The notes under the pieces were generated by a model that ran no database searches, was not told the origin of the DNA, and saw only the letters and a program-made list of their open reading frames with translations. From the NCBI GenBank assembly GCA_003956705.1, contig QZCP01000457.1, forward strand, positions 62,001 through 126,000: a DNA stretch of 64,000 bases, given 5' to 3'. A program made the position numbers and the translations under genes. Positions 24,601-37,495 of the stretch are shown here, in pieces (the first letter of the stretch is position 1; each line of letters opens with the position of its first letter). Source of the stretch: Brevipalpus yothersi. Taxonomy: Eukaryota > Arthropoda > Arachnida > Trombidiformes > Tenuipalpidae.

Positions 24601-25295
24601 CTCATACAAAACTAACTAGACAACTAACCATGAAAAGTCTATCATAATTTCACATTAAGCCGATCACAGAATAACAGTTCATGGAGAAGATTCTTCTACA
24701 GTCAGATGGGAAAATAAACTTTTTGAATTTGATAACAATACACCGGCTTGATTGCATGAAAAAATCTTCGTTCCAGTTGCATTTTACCTGAAAATGAGCC
24801 CTACACTGATCTACTCTGGAATATATAGTTGGAACAATTTTTTCCCACGCTTTAAGAACCGAAAAATATTTCAAATAATTGAATTGAACTTGTCTTCATG
24901 ATAGGAGTGATTATAATATGCTTTCAAGAGCATGATAAGCTAAAAAAAGACGTTTCAACGGAAAATTTCTGTCTCATGTGATCCAATCAACTTTATGGCC
25001 TTGTCTTAATCTTCAATTCAAGAGCTTACGATCGTTCGATTAAATCTAGCCGAAAAGTCATACTAGAATCTTGGAATAATGATCAAGCAATAAAACCTAG
25101 TGAATTTCATAGGATCTGAGAAAAGAAAATCAGAGGGCATCCTGTAGTCTTATGCTGCAGTTTAATTATCAGAATTATCATTAGAACTTTACCTTTATTA
25201 TTTGAAGCAAAATCACTATTAGTTTGCATAGATTCTGGTATATCTGGAATTTGGGATGTTGGAAGGGTGATCATAATCCAAACTGATTCAGCCAT
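21633..25295 (-). CDS. DUF389-family multi-pass membrane protein
   Basis: Function unknown. The DUF389 family is known mainly from bacteria and from some invertebrates. I read twelve exons on the minus strand: 25193-25295, 24288-24346, 23955-24124, 23796-23861, 23471-23717, 23279-23384, 22970-23199, 22630-22881, 22427-22567, 22189-22332, 22002-22127 and 21633-21917. All phases agree, giving 642 residues. The N-terminal part (about 1-150) is soluble. The DUF389 core spans roughly residues 150-420, with VASMLVSPLMGPIMAMTFG, NLAVRNASFGFLASIVFG, WLGAIIALPSGAGVALSIL and SASLLPPCVNTG, giving several membrane helices. The tail is Ser/Arg-rich and likely cytosolic. The last intron (21918-22001, 84 bases) is in frame, so it could be retained. 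Confidence 0.85.
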
Positions 25296-26100
25296 GATGA
25301 ATCAATTCTCCAGATCAACTAAAGAGGGACAAATTCGATCAAAATTTCAAATCGATGATCCAAACGCGATCTAATTACTTCACAAAATTAAAATCAAACC
25401 AAACTTTTTTCAGTCACAAATCTTGTCAATTTCGGAATCCTTCGAGATTAGAGGAAATTAGTGTTCCTCTCACAATTCCATAGTGTTAAATGCCCAGAGA
25501 GAGAAAAAAAATCTGAACACAAATTTTTCTCTCTACTTTCGGTGGGAAAAGTGGTTCACTTGAGGTTGAATTTACAACTGCTGGAACTTGGCTTCTGTGG
25601 ACTCGGCCGAACGTTAGACGCTATAATATATGGTTGGGTCATTGGTAGTACAAATTTGGCTTCCAAACAACACAGAATAAAAAAGCAACATTAATTACAT
25701 AATCTTATTCATAACTTACTATGATTGATCTAGGTTAATCAGGCATCATTAATTAAGCATTAGAAACATTGGAGAGAAATGTGATATGGCGATGTGAAGC
25801 ATTCTTCATACTTTTTGCGTTTCGACTATTAAGGCTCAAAAAGGTATGGATTACTTTGGTACTCCTACAGCGTTTACACACACACACTTGGACAGTAAAT
25901 CAATGGAAGACTATTAGACTTGTACACACATCATCTTACCGAGCTAGTCAACGCTCTCAAGTAGAGAGATGAAAATGAAGAAGTTCACTCAAGATCTCTT
26001 GTAGAGAGATAATAGAAAAAAAATTATTTCATAATCGTTGTTATCATCGATTACATGTGCTATCACTTCTAGAATAGACGATTTATGAGTCCCGAAAACC

Positions 26101-26101
<1 letters not shown>

Positions 26102-26150
<49 letters not shown>
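26102..26150. repeat. (CT)n microsatellite
   Basis: About 49 bases of uninterrupted TC repeat between the DUF389 gene and the duplicate copy 2. Confidence 0.95.
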
Positions 26151-26153
<3 letters not shown>

Positions 26154-26490
26154 CCCTTCAAAAGGTAAAACAAAGGCTTAGTACACCTCATCCGATTGTC
26201 TTCCCAGGGAAGCAAGAATCACCATGTAGATGTGATTCAATCATCAGTTGGTTTTGGGTAATGTGCTACCTACCTGGGGGCAACATATAAATATCGTAGG
26301 TGTTGATAGAATGCAAATCATTGTGTGTTGGTTTTTTCTTATGTACAATTGTATTTGAAAGAAAATGTATGCCAACCCGATCGACAGTGAGTGATCACCT
26401 CCGGAAATGGTCGGTTATCGTTTACGGTTACAGTTGATCAATTAATATAAAGTAAGAAAATGGGATTATTGAGCAATAAATGTTGACGCT

Positions 26491-27180
26491 TTTCTTCTCC
26501 TCTATTTCAAATTCTATGGTCAAATTTTGTCAGATTGAAATGCCTCATCTCAAACTTCTCATAATTCATGGGCATTGCTTTTATTTTATACCATTTTTTT
26601 CTACAATCTTTTGATGAATGTTGTCCATTCTTATTATCCATTCTAATTATGTTAGCCTGAAAGTATATCTATCGAATTGATCAAATTTTTGAATAATAAA
26701 ATTCACAATAATTGACCGCTGTACCTATCCTCAGAGAATAAGAAAATAGTATCACAGTCACAAGTACAATTGCCTCTTCGTTGAATGAATACAATGGTCA
26801 ACGAAACGATCGTCTCGATGTAACGATTGTATTCTCACATTGCTTTCAGCATGACTACAAGACATTTTCCCGCCATTTTGATGATGAAAACTGGAATTTT
26901 TCCACAGAATCGCTGCAAATTTATTGCATGATATTTCTATTTGTTATGCACATCTAGGTGAGAAAATCTCAGTATCTGATGATAGTTGTAGATATAATTT
27001 ACTTCAGGCACAAGGAACAAGCCCCAACAGCATCATGGAAAGAATATGCTATTTAAGGACCATGATTATTACAAAAAAAATCCTGCTTATTTATGTCATA
27101 AAATTTTCATAATATATATATATATATATGATTGTCAGGCTGGAAATGAAGAGAATGCTCATTAATTTAAGCTCTCTGTA
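26491..27180 (-). pseudogene. Decayed copy 2 of the 20.5 kb ORF
   Basis: Aligns by eye with 20573-21057 in the same orientation. Shared blocks include TTGCCTCTTCGTTGAATGAA (ATCGCCTCTTCG in copy 1), GACATTTTCCCGCC versus AACATTTTCCCATC, and TGGAATTTTTCC. On the minus strand, stops interrupt the frame soon after the equivalent of the start (AACAAATAG) and again after KAM. About 170 bases (roughly 26956-27130, with a TA repeat) are extra relative to copy 1. Confidence 0.6.
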
Positions 27181-27303
27181 GAAGTATCAATATGAATGAT
27201 TTCAAATAAACTTCTTCTAGCATTCTTTCTTCCCAATTGATTCATCAAGCATCTTACAATTTGATCAAAAGTATCTACATGTTCAAATAACATAGTTAAA
27301 ATA

Positions 27304-30300
27304 TTAGTCTACAGCGACAGTCTTCCGGAGATTCGTCTTCAAAGAATTTCTGTCACTAGGAACTTCAAAATTTCCATTCGAAATCGAGTGTCTAGAGCAA
27401 AATTTTTCCAATCTTTGACAAGCATCAAGTAGTAATTCAGTTGGAGCTGTTAGTACGATACGCACAAAATTGTCGATATTGAATATTTTCCCCGGCAAAA
27501 CGAACACCGATTCCTCGCTCATCAGCATCTCAACGAACGCAATATCAGACTCTATATCAGGAAAATGAGACAAATCAACGGAAACCTGGAAAATTTAAAA
27601 AGATGTCCAAAAATTATAATCAATCACCATGGAGAAGATCAAAACAGCACACAAACCATCATGTACATGGCTCCTTCGGGCATGATAGGCCTCAAAGCTG
27701 GAATTCTCTTCAGCATCGAATAACAAATTTCAGCATTTTTCTAAAAGAATGAGAAGAACCAAAATTTAAGAATTTAATATTGTGTTGGTACATTATTTCA
27801 CCAAAATACTCACTTGAATAAAAGCTATATTATCATCAAAAAATTTTTTTGGAGTATCTTTCAGAATTTTTGGTAGAGCTCCTTGAACAATCGAATTACA
27901 GCCAACTATTCGATGAGTTAAATTATTTAGGCCCCTTCGAAACTATGAAAAATTTATTTTTATCAGTAAAATTTATCATCAAAGTACATGAGCTCACCTT
28001 TTCATCAAATCTACCGAATTTATCATTGATCACAATCCAGCCACATCTATATCCAGGAGCCATGAATCTGATAGAGGAAATACATGAATTCTCTCGAAAA
28101 CATCATGAATATATGACCTACTTTTTAGTTGTACCAGCACATGATAATACCGGAACTTCCGGCATAAGACTTGCACATGGTATAAATTGTTGCCCACTGA
28201 ATACGAGGTTTTCATAGATTTCATCTGCGATCACAGGCAATCGATATCGTTCTGCAACTTTCATGAATTCCAATATGTGTTCTTTCGAATAAACTGATCC
28301 ACATGGATTGGAAGGATTATTGTAAACAATTGCCACAGTATTCTGGTCTATCAATGATTCCAAATTTTTCAAGTCTATCTGCCATTTGTGATCAGGCCGT
28401 AAATTATAGTATTTTATGTCAATATCGAAGCTATTGCAGAGTGTTTGATACAAAGGGAATCCTGGCCGTGGAAGTAGAATATTGCTACCAGGCTGCCCAA
28501 TTGCTCCGATACACATTTCCAGAGCATGTGAACAACCACTGGTTATAATAACATCCTGTAAAAGATAGAGAACAAATTGATGAGATAAATTTTCTCAAGA
28601 GAATACTGATCAAATTTCTTTCCTCGTGTTTATCAGTTATAAAAAAAAGGAAAAACAAAAAAAGAAATATCAAGATGAAAGAGGTACGAAAATGACTTCC
28701 TTCGTTCAAGTGCCAAGCATCTTGAAATAAAGAAGAGAAATCATTCGATTTTGTGGTTAGATCTATTGTTTGTTGAAGAAAAACTAATTTTTAGCTGACT
28801 TGATAAAAATATATATATATTAATATATTTTTGTTTGAGAGGTTTCATCAGCATCATGAAGTGCATCGTTCAGTAAGGGAAAAAGTTGCATAATACATTG
28901 ACGGGATTTTCTCCTGAAATACTGGTAAACTCTGGTTCATATCTTACTCAGACGTGTGTGCTAAGATGTTTCATCTTATGATGATGTTCTTGCTCTCAAA
29001 TGATTTACGTAGACGTTCCAAGAGGTACATCTAGAGATGTTATCAGAAATTTGAGGCTTTATTGATAAAAAATTCTGCACCAAGTAGCTGAAATTTTCCC
29101 AAAAGAGTGAGTATAGCAGATATCGATAAAGTGTGCATGAGTCAGAATGAACTATCAACAAAAGGAGTCATTTGAGCCCAAAAGCACCCAAAAGTTCGTA
29201 TGGTATCATATTTTTTCTTGAAGCTGTGTAAGTTATATGATAAGAAAGGTGAAGTAAAGTACATGAGCCCTCATTTATTTTTTTCGATTGTTCATTCATA
29301 CTAGAAAAATATGATTGATACTTTTTCTACTAGTCTAAAATGACTGAAAATGAAACTTTTAGAATCAAAAGTGACAAAAAAACTGAGTGAAATTTGATCT
29401 CAATAACTATGTTACTGGTTCTCATAGCTCAAAAATTCAATGAACGAAGAAAACGACGAATCTGTAAATATCGAGTAGCACAATCTTGAGCATAAATTTA
29501 TGAAATATTCCAATCAGCAAGAAGTTGAAGAATTCTATCAACTTTCACTAAAAAGCATCATCTTTTCATATTCATCACGGTTTTTGTAAATACTACTGAA
29601 TCGGGTCAAAAAAATGAATTCAATATGAAAGGGTAAAGATACTGATGCTAATCTTGATCGATAAGCTGCTTGTTAAATTGTTGTTCATTTATACATTATC
29701 TTCTCTTGAGTCATACTTCTCCTTTTTCGTGGGCAAAAGAACTTGATAAAACTCTCGTTGACTTCTGCTTTGCCTGCTTCGATTACAGATCTTCAAATCA
29801 AACGATCTTGGCAACTGATTAGAGTAACAAACATCTCCTTGAAAAAGTACTCAGCATGCTGATAACATTGAGAACTGTCACCAAGCGGTTAATATTTTCT
29901 TTTTTGTGAAGAAAAAATGACCTACTCTCACTCGAAAAATGTTACTGCTCAGATTTGGAATCTCAAATTCTGAGATATGGAAATTTTTTTCTCGAAAGAT
30001 TCCCTCAAGAATTGGTCCTTCATTATTATTCAAGGATCTATTATGTTGATCAAGATTGTTTACATCAATCAAGCTGCAGATCTCATTCATGAATTGGTAG
30101 AGAGAGAAAGAGAAAGAAAATTGATCGAAAAAGCATGAATGCTGAGAATAATGTTCAGAAGAAAATAATGTAGCAAAGTATGATAATTGGGAATCTTTGT
30201 TATCATGTTCAAAAATGATAAGAGAAAGATTTGTATGTGTACTAAGAAAACACAAATCAATATGATCTCATCAATCGACACCTCAAAACATCACTATATC

Positions 30301-30919
30301 GATGGATATCGTTATCAGTCAATCAAATGACGATATTGATTATGATGAATGATAAGGACGTAACAAACAAGAAGATATCGAAACGAAAATATTCTCTCTG
30401 GTACTAACCCTTGGATCTATTTGAAGTCCATTAATGGAAGAATACTCGGCAATTGCTTTTCGAGCACTTTCACAGCCATTGGAAGGTAGATATCCGTTGT
30501 ATTTATTACTTTTAAGACTTTCGATCATGGCTTCCATGATGGTTGGATGAGGTTCGATGTTGCCGAAAATAGTGGGATCTCCTAGAAAACGCAATTAACA
30601 AACAATATAATGTTTTAAGTCGTAGAAGAACTGACATCATAAACAGAATTAGGGGAGAAGAAAATAGCGGAAACGAAAAACTACTTCATTCTAGTAACTC
30701 ACGAGTTGTTAAATATCGAGTATCAAAAAGTGTCATAAAGTTTTGATAAAGTTTCTCATAGGCTGATAGAATACAGTTTTTCTTACCTATTGATAGAGAT
30801 ATAAATTCTTTCTCTGGATTTGGTGAAGCGTTTAGATTTTCTAAAACTTGTCGAATAGGATTGATTGTCTTGGTGGCAAATTGGGAAACTTGAATGTTCC
30901 ACGTTCCGCTTGTTTTCAT
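27304..30919 (-). CDS. TAT: Tyrosine aminotransferase
   Basis: PLP-dependent transamination of tyrosine with 2-oxoglutarate to 4-hydroxyphenylpyruvate, the first step of tyrosine breakdown. Seven exons: 30787-30919, 30409-30581, 28122-28555, 27998-28067, 27814-27942, 27657-27740 and 27304-27585. Phases agree and give 434 residues (human TAT 454). Landmarks in order are TINPIRQVLENL, SLSIGDPTIFGN, KYNGYLPSNG, IITSGCSHALEM, LLPRPGFPLYQTL, VYNNPSNPCGSVYS, ADEIYENLVFSG, then the PLP-lysine region CAGTTKKFMAPGYRCGW, RIVGCNSIVQGAL, and FVLPGKIFNIDNFVRIVLTA. The exon 4 and 5 junctions were set by this match. Intron 2 (28556-30408) is about 1.85 kb, far longer than the others. A broader aromatic aminotransferase activity is possible. 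Confidence 0.93.
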
Positions 30920-32897
30920 GATGTGATGAGATTATTGTGGATCGAGAATTACGAGAGACTATTGTCCGTGATATCGATAAAGAACTGGATGAATTTATCT
31001 CAAGTGGTAAGAGTATCATTGAAAGAGTAGTGGATGAATGGTGAAGAAAAACGATGTTACATTGAATTTGATGATGATGATCAGCGTTTTCATGAATAAT
31101 AATGAACGATTATCCAACTTGTCAACTTTTTCTTTTATATATATATAAATATAGGCACCACGTGAATTGATTATGAATACCTGAAAGGTGGGTATGATTG
31201 CACCGTTTGGACTGGAATAATGGCAATATCACCCTGAGTACAGGCCAACTCTGAGTAAAAACAGAAAAAAATTTTCGCGAAATACAAGTCAAACTTTCAC
31301 TGAATATATGTTTTTTGGGATAAATTTTCGAATTTTTTGACAAAAGAAAAATCGATGCTAGATGAAAGATATTGATTCCGATAGTGTATATAAGTGGAGA
31401 GATGTTTTTCGGGTAAGAACTATCAACTTTCTTTTATTTCTTGCCATTTGTTCCCTCTCTTCTGATACTTCTCTCACTTGCCTCTTTTTTCTCTCTCTCT
31501 CTCTCTCTCTCTCTTTTCTTTTCCCTCTCCATTATCGATGAAAGTCAACTTACGTAACAAAGTAAAGTATCTTGTTCGCTGTCTTTTTCTCTATGGCAAC
31601 ATTCATCCGTGCTCGGGTCGCCCTGAACACAGAGAGACATTCCTCACTATGGGTACTTGAATTTTTCTCTCTTTTTTTCGTTTTTGCTCAACTCCTGGGT
31701 ACTCCTGATATTGACTACTCGGTTTCAAGATACACTCTCTTCCATCACTTGGATCATATCCCATAAGATCACCCAATCTTCATTACGTTACCAATAATGT
31801 CATACGATGAAGATTAGAGCTCTCGAAAATTAATCAATTTGCTTCGTGGGATGAAACCAGTTCGAAATAAGACTTGACTTACAGTCACGAAGTTTCTCGA
31901 TCATTGATTGTTTAGATATGGGAAACAAAATCTTCGAATCTAACGGTTCTTGAATAGTTTAAGGGAATTTTCCAATCTAGTGGTGAGTTATGGGTGATAG
32001 CAGATAGTGCTGATAACAAGCGCTGACCTATCGTAGGTATCATGGATTTATGACGAATTTGTAGGCACAGTTACGATTGTTTTAAAGATTAATAGATTAT
32101 TGAGCTCTCTAGATAGCTCTCGAAAAGTTGCCAACTTTTCCCCTCTTTTTTCTTGCGAGTTCTTTCTCGAAGTCGACTATCCTTCTCACGATGCTTTTTA
32201 ATGGTTCGTTTCTAGGGATGGTCGATCATTTTCTAGCCATTATTTTTTAGCTCATTGATCCAGCAAGTAGGATGAGGTTAGAAAAGTATGAACGTATAGG
32301 GAAGCTCTTCGGTGAAAAGTGAAGAGAAGATCTGATCAAGGTTAGAGGTCCCAAAAGTCCTTTGATTGCAGAGATTAGTAGTACTATTTGTATGTGAAGC
32401 TCTCATTTCTTCGACAATAATATGAGCTGTTATATAGGCCACAAGTTTTTAATGAGGCTCCAAATTTTCTCCCTGAAAGTTAACATAAGAAATTGCTATT
32501 TTCCTGATGAGGCTATCATCTTCATTCATTGCAGTTTGAGAGCTGTTTCGGGAAGAAAACAACATACTTCACGGGCATATCGTTCTCAAGTGATAATTTT
32601 TCAAGAGATGATATTCATCATATTTCCTGGTTATTTCCATTGATAACCGATTTTTGACACCCAATCTCCTATCTGAGATTCATCTCAGATCCCCTTTGAT
32701 TTCCGAATGTAACGGAGGGAATAAGAATGAGGTAGAGCCGATTAGTTTCCGAGAGAGAATCTGGTGGTGTCAAGTCTGACTAAAAAATTCGAAAATAGCC
32801 GAGGAAAGTTCAATTCTGAAGGCATAAAATTGAGAAAATTTTACAAATAATCAACTCTAAGGAAAATACAAAACAGATTACAGGTAAAGCGGGCACT
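30920..32897. other. Intergenic region between TAT and CPT2
   Basis: No gene recognised. It holds the TAT promoter side, a CT tract at about 31492-31513 and AT-rich DNA. Short open frames here show no family features. Confidence 0.4.
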
Positions 32898-35191
32898 TTA
32901 TGCAGATGTCTTAGACTCTATGATACGACCGAGTTGATCCATTGAATCAACCAGAGCCCTCAGAAATTCGGCTCCATTTCGATTCTGTCTATAAGTTGAG
33001 CAAAAAACTCCCAAAGATTGACCAAAGAAACCATATCCTAGGCCAAAACCATCAGGAACCACGGGTCCTAATTAAGATTAATTAATATGAGAAAAATAGT
33101 AAGGATCCAGATTTTTTCAAGGTAAATACTTACCAAATCCTCCTCCTGAGAAGCATTCACCATGTAGGGTAGAAGTTGAGAGCGTGAAATGATTGGCATA
33201 AAGATATCTTGGATCTTCATATAATTTCGGTATGCCTTTCCCTCTCTTCATTGCTAAATATTTCATGGCAAAAAAGTGTCTATCAAAACCTTTCCCCATA
33301 GCAGCATTTTTGGTCAATTCAGAATGCTTAGCTGAGCACTCTCGTATTGCTTGCATAATCTCATCGTTACTGAATTTTTGTACCGGAGAATGGATCATAA
33401 AGCAAGCCTTCTTGGTCTGCAAGGTTGCTGGGCGAATAGTCTCAGTTCGTCCTAATCGGAATGTATAAACAAAAGTCAAATTTGTGAACGTCAATCTAGG
33501 AGAAAGTGAAACTTACCATGTTTGAAAGCAGCTGTCGATGAAGATTCGTAGGTGACAGGAGTTTTACCGAATGATATCTTGTAATATGCCATCTGGAATG
33601 CAAGTTGAAACATGGAGTCAGGACTAAGCTTGCTCTTCTTGAAATAATTGCGATCCATCTTATCATATAGTACATAATCCAATCCCAAAGTTTTGGTCCA
33701 ATTTTGATACTTGGTATTGCCTTCTTTGATTGCTTCTTTCACTTGTCCATCGATTGTAAAGTTAAGTTTAGTGATTTGAGAGGCAATTGATTTGTCTTGA
33801 TTTGTTTGCGGTGTTACAAACTTATTTTTCGCCGAGTCATTGAAAACTTCATTGAAAAATCGGAGAACAGCCACTCCATCGCCCCAACTGTGTTCAAAGT
33901 TTATTGCACACTGTTTGTCTTTTGAGAAAATCATTGAGAAAGATTTATCAAACCATCGATTGAGAGGTCTGTTTGGAGTGTCAGTCTTAACACACCCATG
34001 AAGAAAATTGTGAGCATGATTCAGTCGAGGATCCTTCTCATGGGTCATATCTATGTCATTATCAAGGCAAACAGTTAATATTGCAGAGTCAATCATATCG
34101 ATACTTGAGGCATTTTGAGGATTTTTCCGTAAACTTTCCCGATGTTTTGCCCACTCATCACGGTCCAATGTGGTCAGAATGCTTATACTATCTGTATTAT
34201 GAGAATCATTCGATTCCCAAATAGTCTTTAAGGCAGAAAAAATTTCTTGAGGGGATTTCAAATCACCAGAAGAGTTGAGCACATCGTAAGTGTAAAAATT
34301 GCCCTTACTCAATATGAGTATGTGCTTTGATTGGGGAAATTTTTGTAAAATGTCTTTCGATTGCATAGGTATGCGAGTAGAATTAAATAGATTTCCATAT
34401 TGACTCATGTCCAAGGGGAAAGCTTGGAAAGCAGCAGAAACATAAAATGCTATAGCTGCCGGTGTAAGTTTCATTACTTTACGGTAAAAATCAGTGTTAC
34501 TTTTTTTAGGATTCATGTGAAAGATCTCTGGTGTCAAAACATTTTCCATCAATGATCGACGAAATCTCAAGGCACTTATTACAAAGTTAGCTGCACGAAT
34601 GCATGGCTCATTCATCTCGGGAGAAGGATCTTCTTTCCATGCCATGAATGGATTATAATGAATTGGTAAAGGAGTACGAGATGATAAATACATGTCAAAC
34701 CATGGCTCTGGAAGAGTATAATGGAAACATCATTAGAACGATTTATTCTAAACATCAATCTTCAAGAGAACTCACCTGATATGTAACTTGTGTGTTTATT
34801 GGCTTTATTGAGTTTAACAAGCTCATCATGCAAAAAATGACCCTCTCTGCCTTGGAAGTATTGAATCTTTTTCTTAAATTCATAAAATTCATCTTTATCG
34901 TCAAGTAATGCTCTCATAGACTCCAAGAAACGTTCACATGATTCGCCCAAATTTGGTATCGGCAGAGAAGGTAAAGATTTTTCAAACTTATTGGTGGGTA
35001 GATTACTTTTTTCCAAATATTGATAATCCAAATGATCACTCGATATACATCTAGTAATCACTTTCAACAGATGATGAGGCTTGTTGGTGGTAAGTATTGG
35101 TGTCTGTTGTTGTTGATGACAAAATAGAAGTGATCAGTAAAACTCATACACAAGAACACAACCGAAAGAGAAAACTTACCAGATACTTCAT
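32898..35191 (-). CDS. CPT2: Carnitine O-palmitoyltransferase 2, mitochondrial
   Basis: Transfers long-chain acyl groups from carnitine back to CoA inside mitochondria for beta-oxidation. Five exons: a 12-base first exon at 35180-35191 (Met-Lys-Tyr-Leu), then 34776-35103, 33517-34707, 33134-33451 and 32898-33067. Phases agree and give 672 residues (human 658). The N-terminus is basic as expected for import. Landmarks are LPSLPIPNL, EPWFDMYLSSRTPLPIHYNP, the catalytic-histidine segment INFEHSWGDGVAVLRF, YESSSTAAFKHGRTETIRP, and the C-terminal GPVVPDGFGLGYGFFGQSL. A matrix location and CPT2 rather than CPT1 follow from the lack of N-terminal membrane helices. The tiny first exon is the least certain part. 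Confidence 0.94.
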
Positions 35192-35903
35192 CTTGGAAGA
35201 CTGGAAGAGATCAATTTACACTTCTTATTCTGATGTTTATACCATCATTCTCTAATCGTTTGGTTGAAAAAAAAACACCACACAGAACCCAGAACAAGAT
35301 GTCATAAAAAGTTGAATTAATTGTGTCAAGTTATCATCAGAAAAGTCTCCAGAAGAACAAGACTTGATCAACCAGCTTCACGCGAGTCAAGTCTGTTTAC
35401 ATCTTGTTTGGCTCGAAAATTGAATGTTTGGGAAACTTTTTTCTGTACACTTGGGAATGTAACGGTAAAGCAAGCATGATGTATCTTTCCTACTGAATTG
35501 TGATTATTTCAATTTTTCGATTGTCATTAAATTGAGACAATATCGATTTGCCTTGAATTCTAGTGTTTTTCGAGATAATTGAATGAAAATTTGAAATATA
35601 ACTTGGAAAACGCTCAAATCTTAACTGTTTCTACAGCCAATAGCTATGGTATAATCTTGTTAAATTTTCCTTCCGATTAGTTGAAATTAGAATTGTGCTT
35701 CATGGCCTAATGAGTTTGTTCCTACCTTTAAAGAAAACTTTCTTGGAATTCTTCTGAGAAATATTCTGTTTACGGAAATTTAGACCAAAGCTATCTTGAC
35801 CTAATTTTGTTTCTAACTAGTGAGAGAATGCCTACTCCTCTAGTCAAAAATAAATTAAGCTCTTGAAATGATTTTGGGGAATTGATTGGTTTATTTTATT
35901 TGG
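35192..35903. other. Intergenic region between CPT2 and ferrochelatase
   Basis: No gene seen. AT-rich DNA holding the CPT2 promoter and the ferrochelatase 3' UTR. Confidence 0.4.
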
Positions 35904-37495
35904 TTAGATTGAGAGAGAACGAATCCAGGACTTCGTTTGATGACAAACTTTGCTCTCACAGTGGGGACATCGTAGCAACAGTTGTGGAGAGCAAACGAGA
36001 TTTGATTCGAGATGCTTTTTCACTATGTTTGCCATACCTTGTATAAAGGCTGGATGATCATTCGGTGCTGGTACTCTTCTCACATTCTCAACTCCAAGCT
36101 ATGGATAAAGAAGAGAGTTATAATCAGTTTGTATGCGGAGATAATGACATCATACCTTGTGACCCAACTCTTCTGCATACTCGATATCAAGTTCATGCAG
36201 CGTTTCAATGTGTTCGTTTACAAATGATATTGGAACAATAAGGAAGTTCTTGTACCCAAGACGAACATAACCTTCCAAAGCTTTATCAGTTTGAGGGCTA
36301 AGCCATTGAGCAGGACCAACTTTGGACTGCCATACAAGTCTGAAAGGATGTGACCAATTCAAAGCCTTCATCACTTGAATCACAGTTGAACCAACTTCTG
36401 TTGGATATGGATCACCTCTATTCACAGCCTGTAAAATGGAAAAAAGTTATCTACAAGCAATATCGAAGTCACCCTACTTTGTAGATCGGAGATACTCACA
36501 GACATAGGGAGTGCATGAGCGGAAAATAAAATTACAACATCTTTTCGAACTTTGTCAGGAAATTGAGCGAGCTCCTTCGAAGTCAAATCTCTGAATGCTT
36601 CAATCAAGCCATCATCGATAGGCCATCTATCAATGAAAGACCAATTGGATGGCTTCATCTTTTTATCTGTATGATAACGAGCAATCGCATTTAAACTGCT
36701 ACCAGAAGTTGCACAACTGTATTGAGGATATTGTGAGAAAGCTACAACTCTTTCAAGTTTATCCCTGCAAGAGACAAATATGAAATTGAAATCCAACCAG
36801 TGACAAGAGAGTATCAAAGGTTATAGATCATCAAAGTCATCAAAGCTCGACAATTAGAGTTGGAATTATTTGTGTTCTTCTATTACACTAATAAATGATA
36901 GCCGTGTTCATATTATCGATTTTGTGCTTCACTAACCTCTCCATTTCTTCTATCGTACCCTCTGTCAGTGGTTCTGCATATCTAAAACCAATATAATGCT
37001 TGTGAGGAGCTGTACTAGGGCTTATTTTATCCAAAATTTTGCACATTTGGTCTCCCTGTTTATTCGTCCATTCCTTGATTGGAGATCCACCACCGATTTG
37101 TTTGTATTTCTCGGCCACTTTAGGTGCTCTTCGCTTCGCTATCCATGGTCCAAGTTTACTGCCATGAAATACATATAATTATCAGCATCAAATTGGGACT
37201 CTTTCATTTATCATTTCTCACCTCTGCATTGGAAGTGTCATGATATCACGGTCCAGAAATAGTCTGGTTAGGAATGGCTCTACTTCCTGTTCATTTGCAG
37301 GTCCTCCCATATTTAACATGAATATACCTGTTTTGGGTTTGGTACTTTCTGGAAACGAAATCGAGAGAGATAAAAACAATACTCGAGTTAGGATGACAAC
37401 TTTGACTCATGCTAAACACACAACTCACGGGAAAGATTTCGTTGAAAAGTCAACAAGTTTCGAGAACAGAAGAAATGCCGTATGTTCGAGTTCAT
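35904..37495 (-). CDS. FECH: Ferrochelatase, mitochondrial
   Basis: Inserts ferrous iron into protoporphyrin IX, the last step of haem synthesis, at the inner mitochondrial membrane. Six coding exons: 37429-37495, 37222-37348, 36937-37158, 36500-36764, 36156-36428 and 35904-36098, in phase, 382 residues. Exon 1 supplies an Arg-rich presequence (MNSNIRHFFCSRNLL). Landmarks are KTGIFMLNMGGP, RLFLDRDIMTLP, YKQIGGGSPIKEWT, PHKHYIGFRYAEPLT, SQYPQYSCATSGSSLNA, VILFSAHALPMS, the catalytic HETL-type segment EHIETLHELDIEYAE, and a C-terminal Cys cluster (CPHCESKVC) that with the CATSGSS cysteine fits the 2Fe-2S cluster of animal ferrochelatases. A 5' untranslated exon probably lies upstream, since an acceptor TTTTATCCAG precedes exon 1. 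Confidence 0.95.

Larger units (their letters stand above)
25296..27303. other. Intergenic region holding a CT tract and the decayed duplicate
   Basis: Holds the DUF389 promoter, a long CT microsatellite at 26102-26150 and the degenerate copy 2 of the 20.5 kb ORF. No intact gene recognised. Confidence 0.45.

Noticed and set aside
29878..30255. 125-codon minus-strand frame within TAT intron 2
   Set aside because: No ATG at its start, Phe/Ser/Asn-biased, no family match.
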